From Bacillota bacterium (GTDB lineage Bacteria > Bacillota > Bacilli > Paenibacillales > Paenibacillaceae), in assembly GCA_023433615.1 (NCBI GenBank), contig JAEZCJ010000223.1:1-64000 (forward strand): a stretch of DNA of 64,000 nucleotides, written 5' to 3'. Both the position numbers and the translations under genes were made by a program. Numbering within the stretch: the stretch's first letter is position 1; each line of letters opens with the position of its first letter. Positions 37,781 to 46,387 of this stretch are shown here, piece by piece. The notes beneath the pieces are model-generated. The model had not been told where the DNA came from. It saw nothing but the letters and a program-made list of their open reading frames with translations, and searched no databases.

Positions 37781-38620
37781 ATGGCGGCTCAGAGACAGAT
37801 CGGAACGATCGTCTTCCATGTGCTGGTGCTCGGCTTCGGCCTCCTGATGCTGTACCCGGTATTCTGGCTGGTCAGCGCTTCCTTGAAGCCGACAACCGAT
37901 ATCTTCACGGATTCGAGCTTGTGGCCGAGGACGATCACGTTCGAGCACTATTCGAACGGCTGGTATGGCCTCCGCAACGTGCAGTTCGGCCGCTTCTTCA
38001 TCAACTCGATGCTGTTATGCATCGTAGCCGTCGTCGGGGTCGTGCTCAGCTCGTCCATGGCGGCATTCGCGTTCGCCCGCATCAGCTTCCCGCTTCGCGG
38101 ACTGTTCTTTGCACTGATGCTGGGGACGATCATGCTGCCCGGGCATGTCACGCTTATCCCGCAATATATCATGTTCCACCAGCTGAGCTGGGTCGATACG
38201 TACCTTCCGCTCACGGTGCCGAAGTTCGTCGGAGAGGCGTTCTATATTTTCCTGATGGTGCAGTTCATCCGGGGCATCCCGCGCGAGCTCGATGAGAGCG
38301 CGAAGATCGACGGCTGCGGCTGGCTGATGCTGTACACGCGCATCATTCTGCCGCTTTCCCTGCCGGCCATGATGACGGCGGCGATCTTCACGTTCCTGGG
38401 CACGTGGGACGACTTCTTCAGCCAGTTGATCTATCTGAGCGACATTAAGAAGTTCACGGTGTCGCTCGGGCTTCGGCTGTTCCTCGACTCCAGCGGCAGC
38501 TCTAACTGGGGAGCGGTGTTCGCCATGTCGGTACTCTCCATCATTCCGAGCCTGATCATCTTCTTCATCGGGCAGAAGTATTTTACGCAGGGGATCGCGA
38601 CGACGGGGTTGAAGGGTTAG
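37781..38620 (+). CDS. Sugar ABC transporter permease, MalG type
   Basis: A 279-residue permease with six helices and the EAA loop ELDESAKIDGCGWLMLYTRIILPLSLP. It ends with FFIGQKYFTQGIATTGLKG, the usual C-terminus of MalG-type subunits. It pairs with the upstream permease to form the membrane channel. Confidence 0.93.
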   Translation: MAAQRQIGTIVFHVLVLGFGLLMLYPVFWLVSASLKPTTDIFTDSSLWPRTITFEHYSNGWYGLRNVQFGRFFINSMLLCIVAVVGVVLSSSMAAFAFARISFPLRGLFFALMLGTIMLPGHVTLIPQYIMFHQLSWVDTYLPLTVPKFVGEAFYIFLMVQFIRGIPRELDESAKIDGCGWLMLYTRIILPLSLPAMMTAAIFTFLGTWDDFFSQLIYLSDIKKFTVSLGLRLFLDSSGSSNWGAVFAMSVLSIIPSLIIFFIGQKYFTQGIATTGLKG

Positions 38621-38638
38621 CATGATGGTATAAACAAT

Positions 38639-38663
38639 GGAGGCCCTGCGGGGTCTCCTATTT
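38639..38663 (+). terminator. Rho-independent terminator of the sugar ABC operon
   Basis: GGAGGCCC, loop TGCG, GGGTCTCC (one G-T pair) is followed by TATTTATTT. Confidence 0.8.
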
Positions 38664-38755
38664 ATTTGTGGTTAATTTCGATAGCTACAATATGCCTTCT
38701 AATTATACAATACTAGTAATCGGGAATGGTTCAGGGCGATATACGTAATGGAGGT

Positions 38756-38924
38756 TGTTCAAAAAGTCCATTTGTGATCGCGAAGTAACACAAGAAGCCA
38801 ATTCGACGTCGAATCTTGAACGCTGGCGAAACTTCCGGTGCTCATGTAGCTTAGACTACACTGCGCTCCTCATTTTCTACCATCGTCCAACTTTCTCGGC
38901 GCTGACAACCGGTCTTTTTGAACA
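38756..38924. repeat. 169-bp MITE-like repeat with terminal inverted repeats
   Basis: The ends TGTTCAAAAAGTCC (38756-38769) and GGTCTTTTTGAACA (38911-38924) are 14-bp inverted repeats with one mismatch. A perfect internal palindrome ATTCGACGTCGAAT sits at 38801-38814. Translated, the element reads SNLERWRNFRCS and RPTFSALTTGLFEH, strings I remember from small spurious proteins in many Paenibacillus genomes. It carries no transposase and lies directly upstream of the third kinase gene. Confidence 0.75.
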
Positions 38925-38961
38925 CGTACTAATCGATAACGAACGTGGGGGACATGCATTC

Positions 38962-41900
38962 ATGAGCGTGGTCGGATTAATCGACGGACCTGGCAGTGGC
39001 GATAGGAATCATAAGAGACGGGCCCGGCTGGCAGTGTTGGCTATGCTGCTGCTTGCGACTGTCGCCATGTTCGTGTCGCCGTTCATGGGCACGTCCCCCG
39101 GAGCGAGTGCGCCTCGGGCGGAGGACGGCGTCTTTGACTTAAGGAACTGGAGCTTGGAGCGAGACGGGGCCGTTCAGTTGAACGGAAGCTGGACGATGCA
39201 ATGGCAGCGTCTGCTTAAGGACAGCGAGGACCAACCGGGCCTGGTGCAGCCGGAACGGTACGCGGAGGTGCCCGGCGTATGGACGCGCTATGGCGGACAG
39301 GGTCAAGGGTATGCGACGTACCGGCTGAAGATTATGACGGAGAGCAATGCCGGTCCGCTCGGCTTGAAGATCCAGGCCATTGCGCCGGCTTACCGCGTCA
39401 TGGCAGGTGGGGACATCATTGCGGAGGCGGGCGCCGTCTCGGTAGAACGGTCTCAAGTACAGGCTGCATATAGACCGCAGACCGTGCGATTCGATCCTCC
39501 TTCAGATACATTCGACCTGACCGTTCAGATCGCCAATAGCCTCTACCCGCAAGGCGGCATCTGGTACAGCCTGACGCTCGGCTCCGAGCGTCAGATGATG
39601 GACAGAGTCGAACGCGAATCCATGATCGATATGGCGGTGTTCGGCGGGTGCGCGCTGCTCGGGTTGTATCAGATCGCCGTGTATTTACTGCGCCATGAGG
39701 AACGGTCGACGCTGTACTTCGGCATATGCTGCTTGCTCGGGGCGATTCGCCAGTGGGTCGTGGGAGGCATGTATCTGGTCGAGATTCTTCCGCAGACGAA
39801 CATTCGGGTGGTCATCTTCCTGGAATACTTGACCTATTACGGCGGCGTTACGATGGCGTTGCTGTTCGTGCGCCAGCTGTATCCGAAGGAGTTTGCGGGA
39901 ATGCCGGGCAAGCTTCTCGTCTGGGTCGGAAGCGCCTTTGTCGCGACGATCATCGTATTGCCGACCGAGATCTATACGAGCCTGGTCGATTACTTCAAGA
40001 TCGTGTCGGTGCTCAGTCTTCTGTACATTCTTGGAGGCTTCTCGCTGGCTCTATGGAGAGGCCGCGTGGGGGCGCTGCTTCAGTTATCCGGATGGATCGT
40101 TTTCACCGCAACTGCGATACACGATATCGCCTACAGCAACGGCTATTATATGTGGACCGATCTGCAGCTCGTTCCGTATGGGTTCATTCTGCTCGTCTTC
40201 GTCGAGGCGATGGAGCTGGCTCGCCGGTTCACGCGCGCCTATCGGACCATTGGGACGATGTCGGAGGAATTGGTCGTCATGAATCGCATGAAGGATGAAT
40301 TCCTCGCCAATACGTCGCACGAGCTGAAGACGCCCCTGCACGGCATCATGAACCTGTCCATGGCGCTGTCCGAAGGGAAGGCGGGCCCGCTGAGCGGCGA
40401 TCAGCGGGAGCTGCTTGAAGTCGTCATCTCGGTGGCTCGCCGCATGTCCAATCTCATCAACGACATACTGGATCTATCGTTATTGAAGAACAGAGGCATC
40501 GAGCTTCGGTTGAAGCCTGTCGATATTCGCGCTGCCGTATCGGCGCAGCAGGAGGTATTCCGCCATTACATCGGAGAGAAGCCGGTTACGCTGCGGCTGG
40601 AGTGGCCGGAATCGATGCCGCATGCCATGGCGGATGAGAGCCGGCTGCTGCAGATTGTCTATAACCTTGTCGGCAATGCCATCAAATTCACGCCCGCAGG
40701 CGAAGTTGTCGTCTCCGCTCTCCGTGAGGGTAACATGCTGCGCATGATCGTAACGGATAACGGCATCGGAATTCCGGCGGACAAGCTGAATATGATATTC
40801 GAAGCGTTCGAACAAGCAGGCACGCCGGTAGCCAAGGAATACGGAGGTGTAGGGCTGGGGCTTGGAATCGCCAAGCGGCTGGTCGAGCTGCACGGAGGTC
40901 AGATCGACGTGCAGTCGGAGGTCGGCAGAGGATCCGCCTTTACGTTCACGATACCGATTGCTTCAATCGGCGACGAAGCAGCCGCTGCAGTCCTTGAGGC
41001 GGAAAGGCCGGAATTTCGAATGCCGGCGGATGTCGCGGCGGCCCGGGCGGAGACCGGCGCAGCCGCCGTGGGAGCAGCGTTGGAAGTGTCAGGCGAGAAG
41101 GACGGCAAGCACAGGATGACGATTCTGGCGGTCGATGACGATCCGGTGAATCTGCGGGTCGTGAAGGCTGCGCTGGCGGACGAGCCTTACGAGATCGTGA
41201 CCGCGAAGAGCGGCCAAGAGGCGCTAGACCTGCTGGAGAGAGGCAGCTCTAAGATCGGGCTCGTCATATTGGACGTGATGATGCCGGGTCTGACAGGGTA
41301 CGAGACCTGCTTGGCCCTGCGCAGGAAGTTCGCGCTGTCCGAACTCCCCGTTCTGTTGACGACCGTAAGAAGGGAGCCGGAAGACCTCATGCTGGGATTC
41401 GAGGCCGGGGCGAACGATTTCCTGCCGAAGCCGTTCCATCCGCATGAACTCCGAGCAAGAGCTCGTTCCCTTCTCGATATGAAGCGCTCCGCGGAGGTTG
41501 CGGTCCAATCGGAGCTGGCATTCCTGCAAGCGCAGATCAAGCCCCACTTCCTGTATAACGCGCTGAATACGATCGTCTCGCTCGCGCTGGACGAGCCGCA
41601 GACGGCGCACGACCTCCTGCTGCATTTAAGCCGGTACCTGCGCGGCAGCTTCGACTTCAAGAACAGGGAAAGGCTCGTCCCGTTTCGCAAGGAATTGGAG
41701 TTGACGGAGGCATACTTGCAGATCGAACGCGCGCGATTCGGCGATCGCCTGCGGGTTCGGTATGAGATGGATGAATTGACGCTGTTCCGGCTTCCGCCGA
41801 CGATGCTGCAGCCTCTGGTGGAGAATGCCGTGAGGCACGGCGTAACCCGGAACGAAGAAGGGGGCACCGTGACGGTATCCGTCCGGGTGCAAGAAGGCGA

Positions 41901-42147
41901 GGCCCTTATCGCGGTAAGGGACGATGGGCCGGGGATGTCCCTGACGCCCGATGCCATCCTGCTGACTGAACGCGAGGAAGCGGGCGGTGTCGGGCTGCGC
42001 AATATCAATCAGCGCCTGCTTCGCCTGTACGGGCGCGGGCTCGATATCGAGAGCGAGATCGGATTCGGGACCGTCGTGACATTCCGTATACCGATTCCAT
42101 CGGAAGAAGGAGGGGAAGAGGATGATTCGAGCGATCGCCGTGGATGA
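38962..42147 (+). CDS. Hybrid sensor kinase, third paralogue
   Basis: A 1061-residue sensor with the same plan as the kinases at 8095 and 20811: N-terminal anchor, jelly-roll extracellular domain (about residues 50-205), seven membrane helices (about 215-430), a HisKA core with His453 in TSHELKTPL, an ATPase domain (NLVGNAIKF, TDNGIGIP, GLGLGIAKRL), a receiver with Asp771 in LDVMMPG and PKPF, and a LytS/YesM core with His862 in IKPHFLYNAL and QPLVENAVRHG. I chose ATG 38962 (GGGGGA 9 bp upstream). The frame is open from 38755, but those extra 69 codons are a translation of the repeat element plus a short joint. The regulator gene overlaps by 26 bp. Confidence 0.92.
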   Translation: MSVVGLIDGPGSGDRNHKRRARLAVLAMLLLATVAMFVSPFMGTSPGASAPRAEDGVFDLRNWSLERDGAVQLNGSWTMQWQRLLKDSEDQPGLVQPERYAEVPGVWTRYGGQGQGYATYRLKIMTESNAGPLGLKIQAIAPAYRVMAGGDIIAEAGAVSVERSQVQAAYRPQTVRFDPPSDTFDLTVQIANSLYPQGGIWYSLTLGSERQMMDRVERESMIDMAVFGGCALLGLYQIAVYLLRHEERSTLYFGICCLLGAIRQWVVGGMYLVEILPQTNIRVVIFLEYLTYYGGVTMALLFVRQLYPKEFAGMPGKLLVWVGSAFVATIIVLPTEIYTSLVDYFKIVSVLSLLYILGGFSLALWRGRVGALLQLSGWIVFTATAIHDIAYSNGYYMWTDLQLVPYGFILLVFVEAMELARRFTRAYRTIGTMSEELVVMNRMKDEFLANTSHELKTPLHGIMNLSMALSEGKAGPLSGDQRELLEVVISVARRMSNLINDILDLSLLKNRGIELRLKPVDIRAAVSAQQEVFRHYIGEKPVTLRLEWPESMPHAMADESRLLQIVYNLVGNAIKFTPAGEVVVSALREGNMLRMIVTDNGIGIPADKLNMIFEAFEQAGTPVAKEYGGVGLGLGIAKRLVELHGGQIDVQSEVGRGSAFTFTIPIASIGDEAAAAVLEAERPEFRMPADVAAARAETGAAAVGAALEVSGEKDGKHRMTILAVDDDPVNLRVVKAALADEPYEIVTAKSGQEALDLLERGSSKIGLVILDVMMPGLTGYETCLALRRKFALSELPVLLTTVRREPEDLMLGFEAGANDFLPKPFHPHELRARARSLLDMKRSAEVAVQSELAFLQAQIKPHFLYNALNTIVSLALDEPQTAHDLLLHLSRYLRGSFDFKNRERLVPFRKELELTEAYLQIERARFGDRLRVRYEMDELTLFRLPPTMLQPLVENAVRHGVTRNEEGGTVTVSVRVQEGEALIAVRDDGPGMSLTPDAILLTEREEAGGVGLRNINQRLLRLYGRGLDIESEIGFGTVVTFRIPIPSEEGGEEDDSSDRRG

Positions 42148-43252
42148 CGAATTGCCTGCCCTGAGGCGAGTGGGCAAGCTGCTGCAAACGTTCGATAAGG
42201 TGGAGACCCTCGGCCTGTTCGACAGTGCCAAGAAAGTGTTGGAATTCGCGCTTACGTCGCAAGTGTCGTTCCAATTGGTTCTGCTCGATATGGAGATGCC
42301 CGGCGTACACGGCTTGGAGCTGGCCCGCCGCTTGAAGGCGATACGTCCGGAGATTCATATCGTATTCGTAACCGCGTACGAGGAGTTCGCCAGGGACGCG
42401 TTTGACGTAGAGGCGCTGGATTACCTACTGAAGCCGATCACCGAAGAGCATGTGGCGAGAATGTTGAGCCGCTACGACAAGCGGACGAGGAGCAACGATG
42501 CGGCGAATGCCGCGGATCCAAGCCTATCCGTTCGCAGCTTCGGTCCCTTCTCCGTGCTGACGGATAAGGAGGAGCCGGTTCGGTTTCGCAATTCGAAGAG
42601 CAGAGAGCTGCTGGCCCTCTTGCACCACTACAGAGGCAGGCCGGTCGGCAAGGCGCAGATCATGGAGGAATTATGGCCTGGCGGCGATGCGGAGCGATCG
42701 CAGGTTACGCTGCATTCTACGGTCTACCAGTTGAGGAAAGATCTTGAGGTTCATGGGCTTCACCACATTATCGATCAAGCCAAGACAGCGGGCGGCAGCT
42801 ACAGCGTTCGGTGGTCGGCACCGATCGACGACGACGTCGTCGCGTTCGAACAAGCTTATGGCGAATACAAGCGGTCGGCCTCGTTAACGCCCGTCCTGCG
42901 GGCCATACAGCTATATGGCGACGGGTATTTGTCCGGCAGCGGCTACAGTTGGGCGGCGCCGCGTCAGGCAGAATTGGAGCTGAACTATGCGGAGCTGCTG
43001 GAGAGCATGATCGATGCCTATGTTAGGCAAGGGCGTTATGATATCGCGTTCGGACCGTTGCAGAAGGGGGTTCACTTGCTGCCGCTGGATGAACGGCTCC
43101 ATGCGAAGATGATCGCCCTCATGCTGCTCATGAACCGGGTGGAAGATGCCAAGCGTTATCATGCGCTCATGCTGGATCTGCTTGATGAGCCCGAGGAACC
43201 GTCCGAATTGGATTTCTCGCGGATCTCTGCCAACCCTGCTTCTTATTTTTAA
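42122..43252 (+). CDS. SARP-like response regulator, third paralogue
   Basis: 376 residues: a receiver (IAVDDE, Asp56 in LLDMEMPG, YLLKPI), a winged helix (about 135-215; SRELLALLHHYRGRPVGKAQIMEELWPGG) and a BTAD helical domain. GGAGGGG lies 6-8 bp before the ATG, inside the kinase gene. It is the cognate partner of the third kinase. Downstream lie an ABC exporter and two GNAT-like genes on the same strand, which are plausible targets by position only. Confidence 0.92.
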   Translation: MIRAIAVDDELPALRRVGKLLQTFDKVETLGLFDSAKKVLEFALTSQVSFQLVLLDMEMPGVHGLELARRLKAIRPEIHIVFVTAYEEFARDAFDVEALDYLLKPITEEHVARMLSRYDKRTRSNDAANAADPSLSVRSFGPFSVLTDKEEPVRFRNSKSRELLALLHHYRGRPVGKAQIMEELWPGGDAERSQVTLHSTVYQLRKDLEVHGLHHIIDQAKTAGGSYSVRWSAPIDDDVVAFEQAYGEYKRSASLTPVLRAIQLYGDGYLSGSGYSWAAPRQAELELNYAELLESMIDAYVRQGRYDIAFGPLQKGVHLLPLDERLHAKMIALMLLMNRVEDAKRYHALMLDLLDEPEEPSELDFSRISANPASYF

Positions 43253-43256
43253 CCAT

Positions 43257-43299
43257 ATAAGAATTTGTTTCCGAGACTAGCGGAATGTGAAATTCTTAT
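43257..43299. repeat. Inverted repeat upstream of the ABC/cNMP gene
   Basis: ATAAGAATTT (43257-43266) and AAATTCTTAT (43290-43299) are perfect 10-bp inverted arms 23 bp apart, starting 4 bp after the regulator stop. It has no terminal T tract. It could be an operator or a weak terminator. Confidence 0.5.
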
Positions 43300-43483
43300 T
43301 GGCGATAAAACCTACCTCTTAACGCGGTCGCTCAACTTCGAAAGGCCTCGATAGTGGTTTTCTCATCGGTCGAGCGAGTCGGAATTTGCGGTTCTACAAG
43401 TCATACCTTACATGAAACGCTTTCTTTTCAGTCTGGAACAAGATTCCTCCGGTAGACTAATAGAGTCGAAGGAGGTCGAAAGA

Positions 43484-45640
43484 ATGCTTCTCAAGGCCAT
43501 ATTGACATCGATTCGCACATCCCCGGTCTTATTCTTGCTCATCGCGATCGGGGTGGTGTTCGAACTTGTATCCCACTATATAGCCGCCCTCAGTTACAAA
43601 TATCTCATCGATTCTGCGCTCCTCCCCCGCGACGCTTCCATGTTGGCGATAATCGTAGGTGCGCTGTTGGTGCTGGGCTGCCTAAGCTTGCTTGCGGGAA
43701 TTGCTGCCGATTACGCCAAGGCGAAGCTGGGCAGCAAGCTGGTGTTCGACTACCGCATGCGACTGTTTACGCACATGCAGGCGCAGTCGCACCGATTCTA
43801 CGAGCGGTTCCGGACCGGCGACCTGATGGCCCGGTATACGGAGGACGTCCCCAATATTCAAGCCGCTGTCGTCATGGTCTTATCGTCCGGTCTGATCTCC
43901 TGCCTCAGCGTTCCTGTCGGACTGGCAATCATGTTCTCGCTGGAGTGGCGACTAACCTTGATCGCCGTTATCGGATCAGCGCTGATCTTCCTGCCCTATC
44001 GCCTGCTCAAGGCTAGATCGTTAAAGCTTAACAAGTCCTATACCGGGCATCTAGACGGATTCATCGGCACGATCGATGAGAACATCAAGGGGCATGCGGT
44101 CATTCGCGGCTTCGATCTGCGCGCGTCGATGCAGGCCCGCGCAGCGAATAGTCTGCGGTCCATGCTGGCGATCGGCGTGCAAAGAAGCTTCGTGAACGCC
44201 AATCTGAGCCGTCTCCCCTTGCTCGCCGTGTCCGTGCTGACGACGCTTATGTTTGCGCTCGGGAGCTACCTTGCGTTCAACGAAACGATCTCGATCGGCA
44301 GCTTCATTACCTTTAATTCGATCTATATCACGGTCGGCCAGTCGCTGTTCGGCATCGCTGCGCTGCTGCCGCATGCATTGACGGCAAGAACGAGTCTAGG
44401 CCGCTACCGGGAAGTGCTGGACTGGCAGCCGGATGTGAAGGAGGACGGGGAGCGCGAGATCGCCGATGTCCGAGAGCTTGCGCTGCGCGACGTATCGTTC
44501 GCCTACAAGCCCGGAGAGCCGGTATTGGAACATCTTGATCTCGTCATTCCTGCTGCGGGTTATACGTCCATCGTAGGCGCCAGCGGTTCGGGCAAAAGCA
44601 CGGTGCTGCAATTGCTGCTTCGGTTCGAGGACCCGTCCGGCGGAGCGGTGCTCTACGACGGGCTCGATATCCGAAGTGCCGACTACGCTTCGCTGCTCCG
44701 GCAAGTCGGCGTCGTCTTCCAAGATTCGATTCTGTTCAACGGAACGATTCGCGACAATATTCGGATGGGCAAACCGGATGCCGACGATCGCGAAGTCGAG
44801 GAAGCGGCTCGAGCAGCCGGCATCCATGAGACGATTATCGGCCTTGTGGACGGGTATGAGACGGTCATTCACAATCAGGGCGACAATCTGTCCGGCGGTC
44901 AGCGCCAGCGGATCGGGCTTGCCCGGGCCATCATTCGAAGACCGGCGATCCTGTTCCTGGATGAGGCCACGTCCGCCTTGGATCCGGAGACGGAGAGAAC
45001 GGTCAATGAGACGATTCAATCGCTTGCCCATGACAGGGCCGTTGTTTCCGTCACGCACCGGCTCGCGTACGCGGCCATGTCCGACCGCATCGTCGTTCTC
45101 GACGGCGGAAGGGTGGCGGAATCCGGATCGCACGAGGAATTGTTGAACGTTGACGGGATCTATCGGCGGATGTGGGACAAGCAGCAAGGCTTCGTCATGA
45201 CCAAGAACGGAGGCAACGTGCGCGTGGAAGCGAGCCGTCTGGGGCGCCTGTCCTTCTTCCGGGGGCTTAATCCCGATGCGCTGCAGGAGATTACCGGCTT
45301 GTTCGTCATGGAAAAATTCGAGGCTGGCGTACACGCGGTCGAGCAAGGCGGAGCGGGCGACAAGTTCTATATTATCGTCAGAGGCAAGGTTGAAGTCATC
45401 GTGAAGATGGACTCGGGGGCAAGCAGGCGTGTAGCCGTTCTGGAAGACGGCGATCACTTTGGCGAGATCGCGCTGCTGCGCAGCGTTCCGCGAACGGCTA
45501 GCATCGTTGCGTTGACGCCTTGCTTGTGTCTGGCGCTGTCCCGGGAGGACTTCGATCCGTTGTTGAATCGTTACCCGTCGATGCGCCATTCGCTCGAGAC
45601 ATCTTTGCAAATTCGTACCGAGAGGAGCGCTGTTCAATGA
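43484..45640 (+). CDS. ABC exporter half-transporter fused to a cNMP-binding-like domain
   Basis: A 718-residue type IV ABC exporter subunit. The transmembrane domain (about residues 10-290, five to six helices) is followed by a nucleotide-binding domain with Walker A GASGSGKST (about 365), signature LSGGQRQR (about 469), Walker B ILFLDEATSALD with the catalytic Glu intact, and a switch His in VTHRL. About 130 residues at the C-terminus (586-712) match a cyclic-nucleotide-binding fold: FFRGLNPDALQEI, AGDKFYIIVRGKVEV, DHFGEIALLRSVPRTASI. The FGEIALL..VPRTA stretch is the phosphate-binding cassette. I chose ATG 43484 (GGAGGTCG 8 bp upstream). The next gene overlaps by ATGA, so the two are coupled. 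Substrate and effector are unknown. Confidence 0.9.
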   Translation: MLLKAILTSIRTSPVLFLLIAIGVVFELVSHYIAALSYKYLIDSALLPRDASMLAIIVGALLVLGCLSLLAGIAADYAKAKLGSKLVFDYRMRLFTHMQAQSHRFYERFRTGDLMARYTEDVPNIQAAVVMVLSSGLISCLSVPVGLAIMFSLEWRLTLIAVIGSALIFLPYRLLKARSLKLNKSYTGHLDGFIGTIDENIKGHAVIRGFDLRASMQARAANSLRSMLAIGVQRSFVNANLSRLPLLAVSVLTTLMFALGSYLAFNETISIGSFITFNSIYITVGQSLFGIAALLPHALTARTSLGRYREVLDWQPDVKEDGEREIADVRELALRDVSFAYKPGEPVLEHLDLVIPAAGYTSIVGASGSGKSTVLQLLLRFEDPSGGAVLYDGLDIRSADYASLLRQVGVVFQDSILFNGTIRDNIRMGKPDADDREVEEAARAAGIHETIIGLVDGYETVIHNQGDNLSGGQRQRIGLARAIIRRPAILFLDEATSALDPETERTVNETIQSLAHDRAVVSVTHRLAYAAMSDRIVVLDGGRVAESGSHEELLNVDGIYRRMWDKQQGFVMTKNGGNVRVEASRLGRLSFFRGLNPDALQEITGLFVMEKFEAGVHAVEQGGAGDKFYIIVRGKVEVIVKMDSGASRRVAVLEDGDHFGEIALLRSVPRTASIVALTPCLCLALSREDFDPLLNRYPSMRHSLETSLQIRTERSAVQ

Positions 45641-46143
45641 TCGAGTGGTCGCTTGCCGTCAGCGAGACGGACAAGGAACAGGGGGTCAGGCTTCTGATGC
45701 AGCATGTGGGGGAGCTTGGCGTTCCCTATAGCTGGGTCACCGTCATGTCCTCCATGATCTATCCGATGGAGGATAACGGGTTCATGATCGGCAGGGATGC
45801 GGACGGACGCGTAGCGGCGGTGCTGGCGTACACGCTCGGCACGACGGAGGATAAGTACGCGGACCGATCGAGAGTCGAGATCCATCTCCTGTTCTTCGAA
45901 GAACGGCTGCGTCACGGCAGGCCGCTGCTGAAGGCGTTGCGCGAGCTTACCGAGCATTTGCTGGAACTGCCGGCAGGAGTCCGGGAGGTCGTGTTCTATG
46001 CTTCGAACTCCGAAGCGAACAGACGGTTATTCAACAAGATCGCGACCTTGCGATATACTTCGCAGCAGCCGTGCGGTCCGCTGGATTTCTATGCGGTAAC
46101 GCTGGAGAACCTGTCGGAGCATGCGGAGCGTTATCGGTCGTGA
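45637..46143 (+). CDS. GNAT-like protein coupled to the ABC/cNMP exporter
   Basis: A 168-residue soluble protein whose ATG overlaps the exporter's TGA (ATGA), with GAGAGGAG upstream. It looks like a GNAT-type fold: central strands DGRVAAVLAYTLG, a helix HGRPLLKALRELTEHLLEL, then REVVFYASNSEANRRLFNKIA. The match is by pattern only, and the acetyl-CoA pyrophosphate loop is not obvious. It is a distant paralogue of the equally long protein at 46388. A strong hairpin follows. Translational coupling suggests it acts on whatever the exporter moves. Confidence 0.7.
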   Translation: MIEWSLAVSETDKEQGVRLLMQHVGELGVPYSWVTVMSSMIYPMEDNGFMIGRDADGRVAAVLAYTLGTTEDKYADRSRVEIHLLFFEERLRHGRPLLKALRELTEHLLELPAGVREVVFYASNSEANRRLFNKIATLRYTSQQPCGPLDFYAVTLENLSEHAERYRS

Positions 46144-46160
46144 AATGCCGGCATAGATGC

Positions 46161-46189
46161 AGGACGGCCGGCAATATGCCGGCCGTTCT
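46161..46189. terminator. Bidirectional hairpin between the GNAT-like gene and the micro-ORF
   Basis: AGGACGGCCGGCA, loop ATA, TGCCGGCCGTTCT forms a 13-bp stem with one G-T pair. It sits after the plus-strand gene stop and 28 bp after the minus-strand micro-ORF stop. Confidence 0.7.
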
Positions 46190-46216
46190 GATTAACGGAA
46201 GTGCTGATTGATTCCA

Positions 46217-46282
46217 TTACACCTTGGCCTCATCCCGTTCGATCGTTCCAGCCATTGGCGCATTGCATTCAGGTTTTCCCAT
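46217..46282 (-). CDS. 21-codon micro-ORF, candidate peptide
   Basis: On the minus strand AGGAGGTGA (core AGGAGGT at 46291-46297) lies about 8 bp before an ATG that opens a 21-codon frame. The peptide begins MGKPECNAPM and ends IERDEAKV, with one Cys at position 6. A good promoter precedes it on the same strand (TTGCAT, 17 bp, TATATT in the AT-rich stretch 46300-46385), and a hairpin follows the stop. This makes a complete small transcription unit between the exporter cassette and the divergent GNAT-like gene. It has no hydrophobic segment. It could be a signalling peptide, a modified-peptide precursor or a leader peptide; I recognise no family. Confidence 0.55.
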   Translation of the reverse strand: MGKPECNAPMAGTIERDEAKV

Positions 46283-46387
46283 CGATATTCACCTCCTATT
46301 AATGGATTAAATAGAAATATAATCTAATTATTTCAATAATGCAATATGTAATAAATAATATTTTAATAGAAAGTAGGTGAATAATTA

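Noticed and set aside
38755..38961. Extended N-terminus of the third kinase
   Set aside because: The extra residues translate a repeat element with terminal inverted repeats, and an SD-bearing ATG lies at 38962, where the homology to the other kinases and the membrane anchor begin.
43412..43483. 24-codon extension of the ABC/cNMP exporter
   Set aside because: ATG 43412 has no SD, while ATG 43484 has GGAGGTCG 8 bp upstream.
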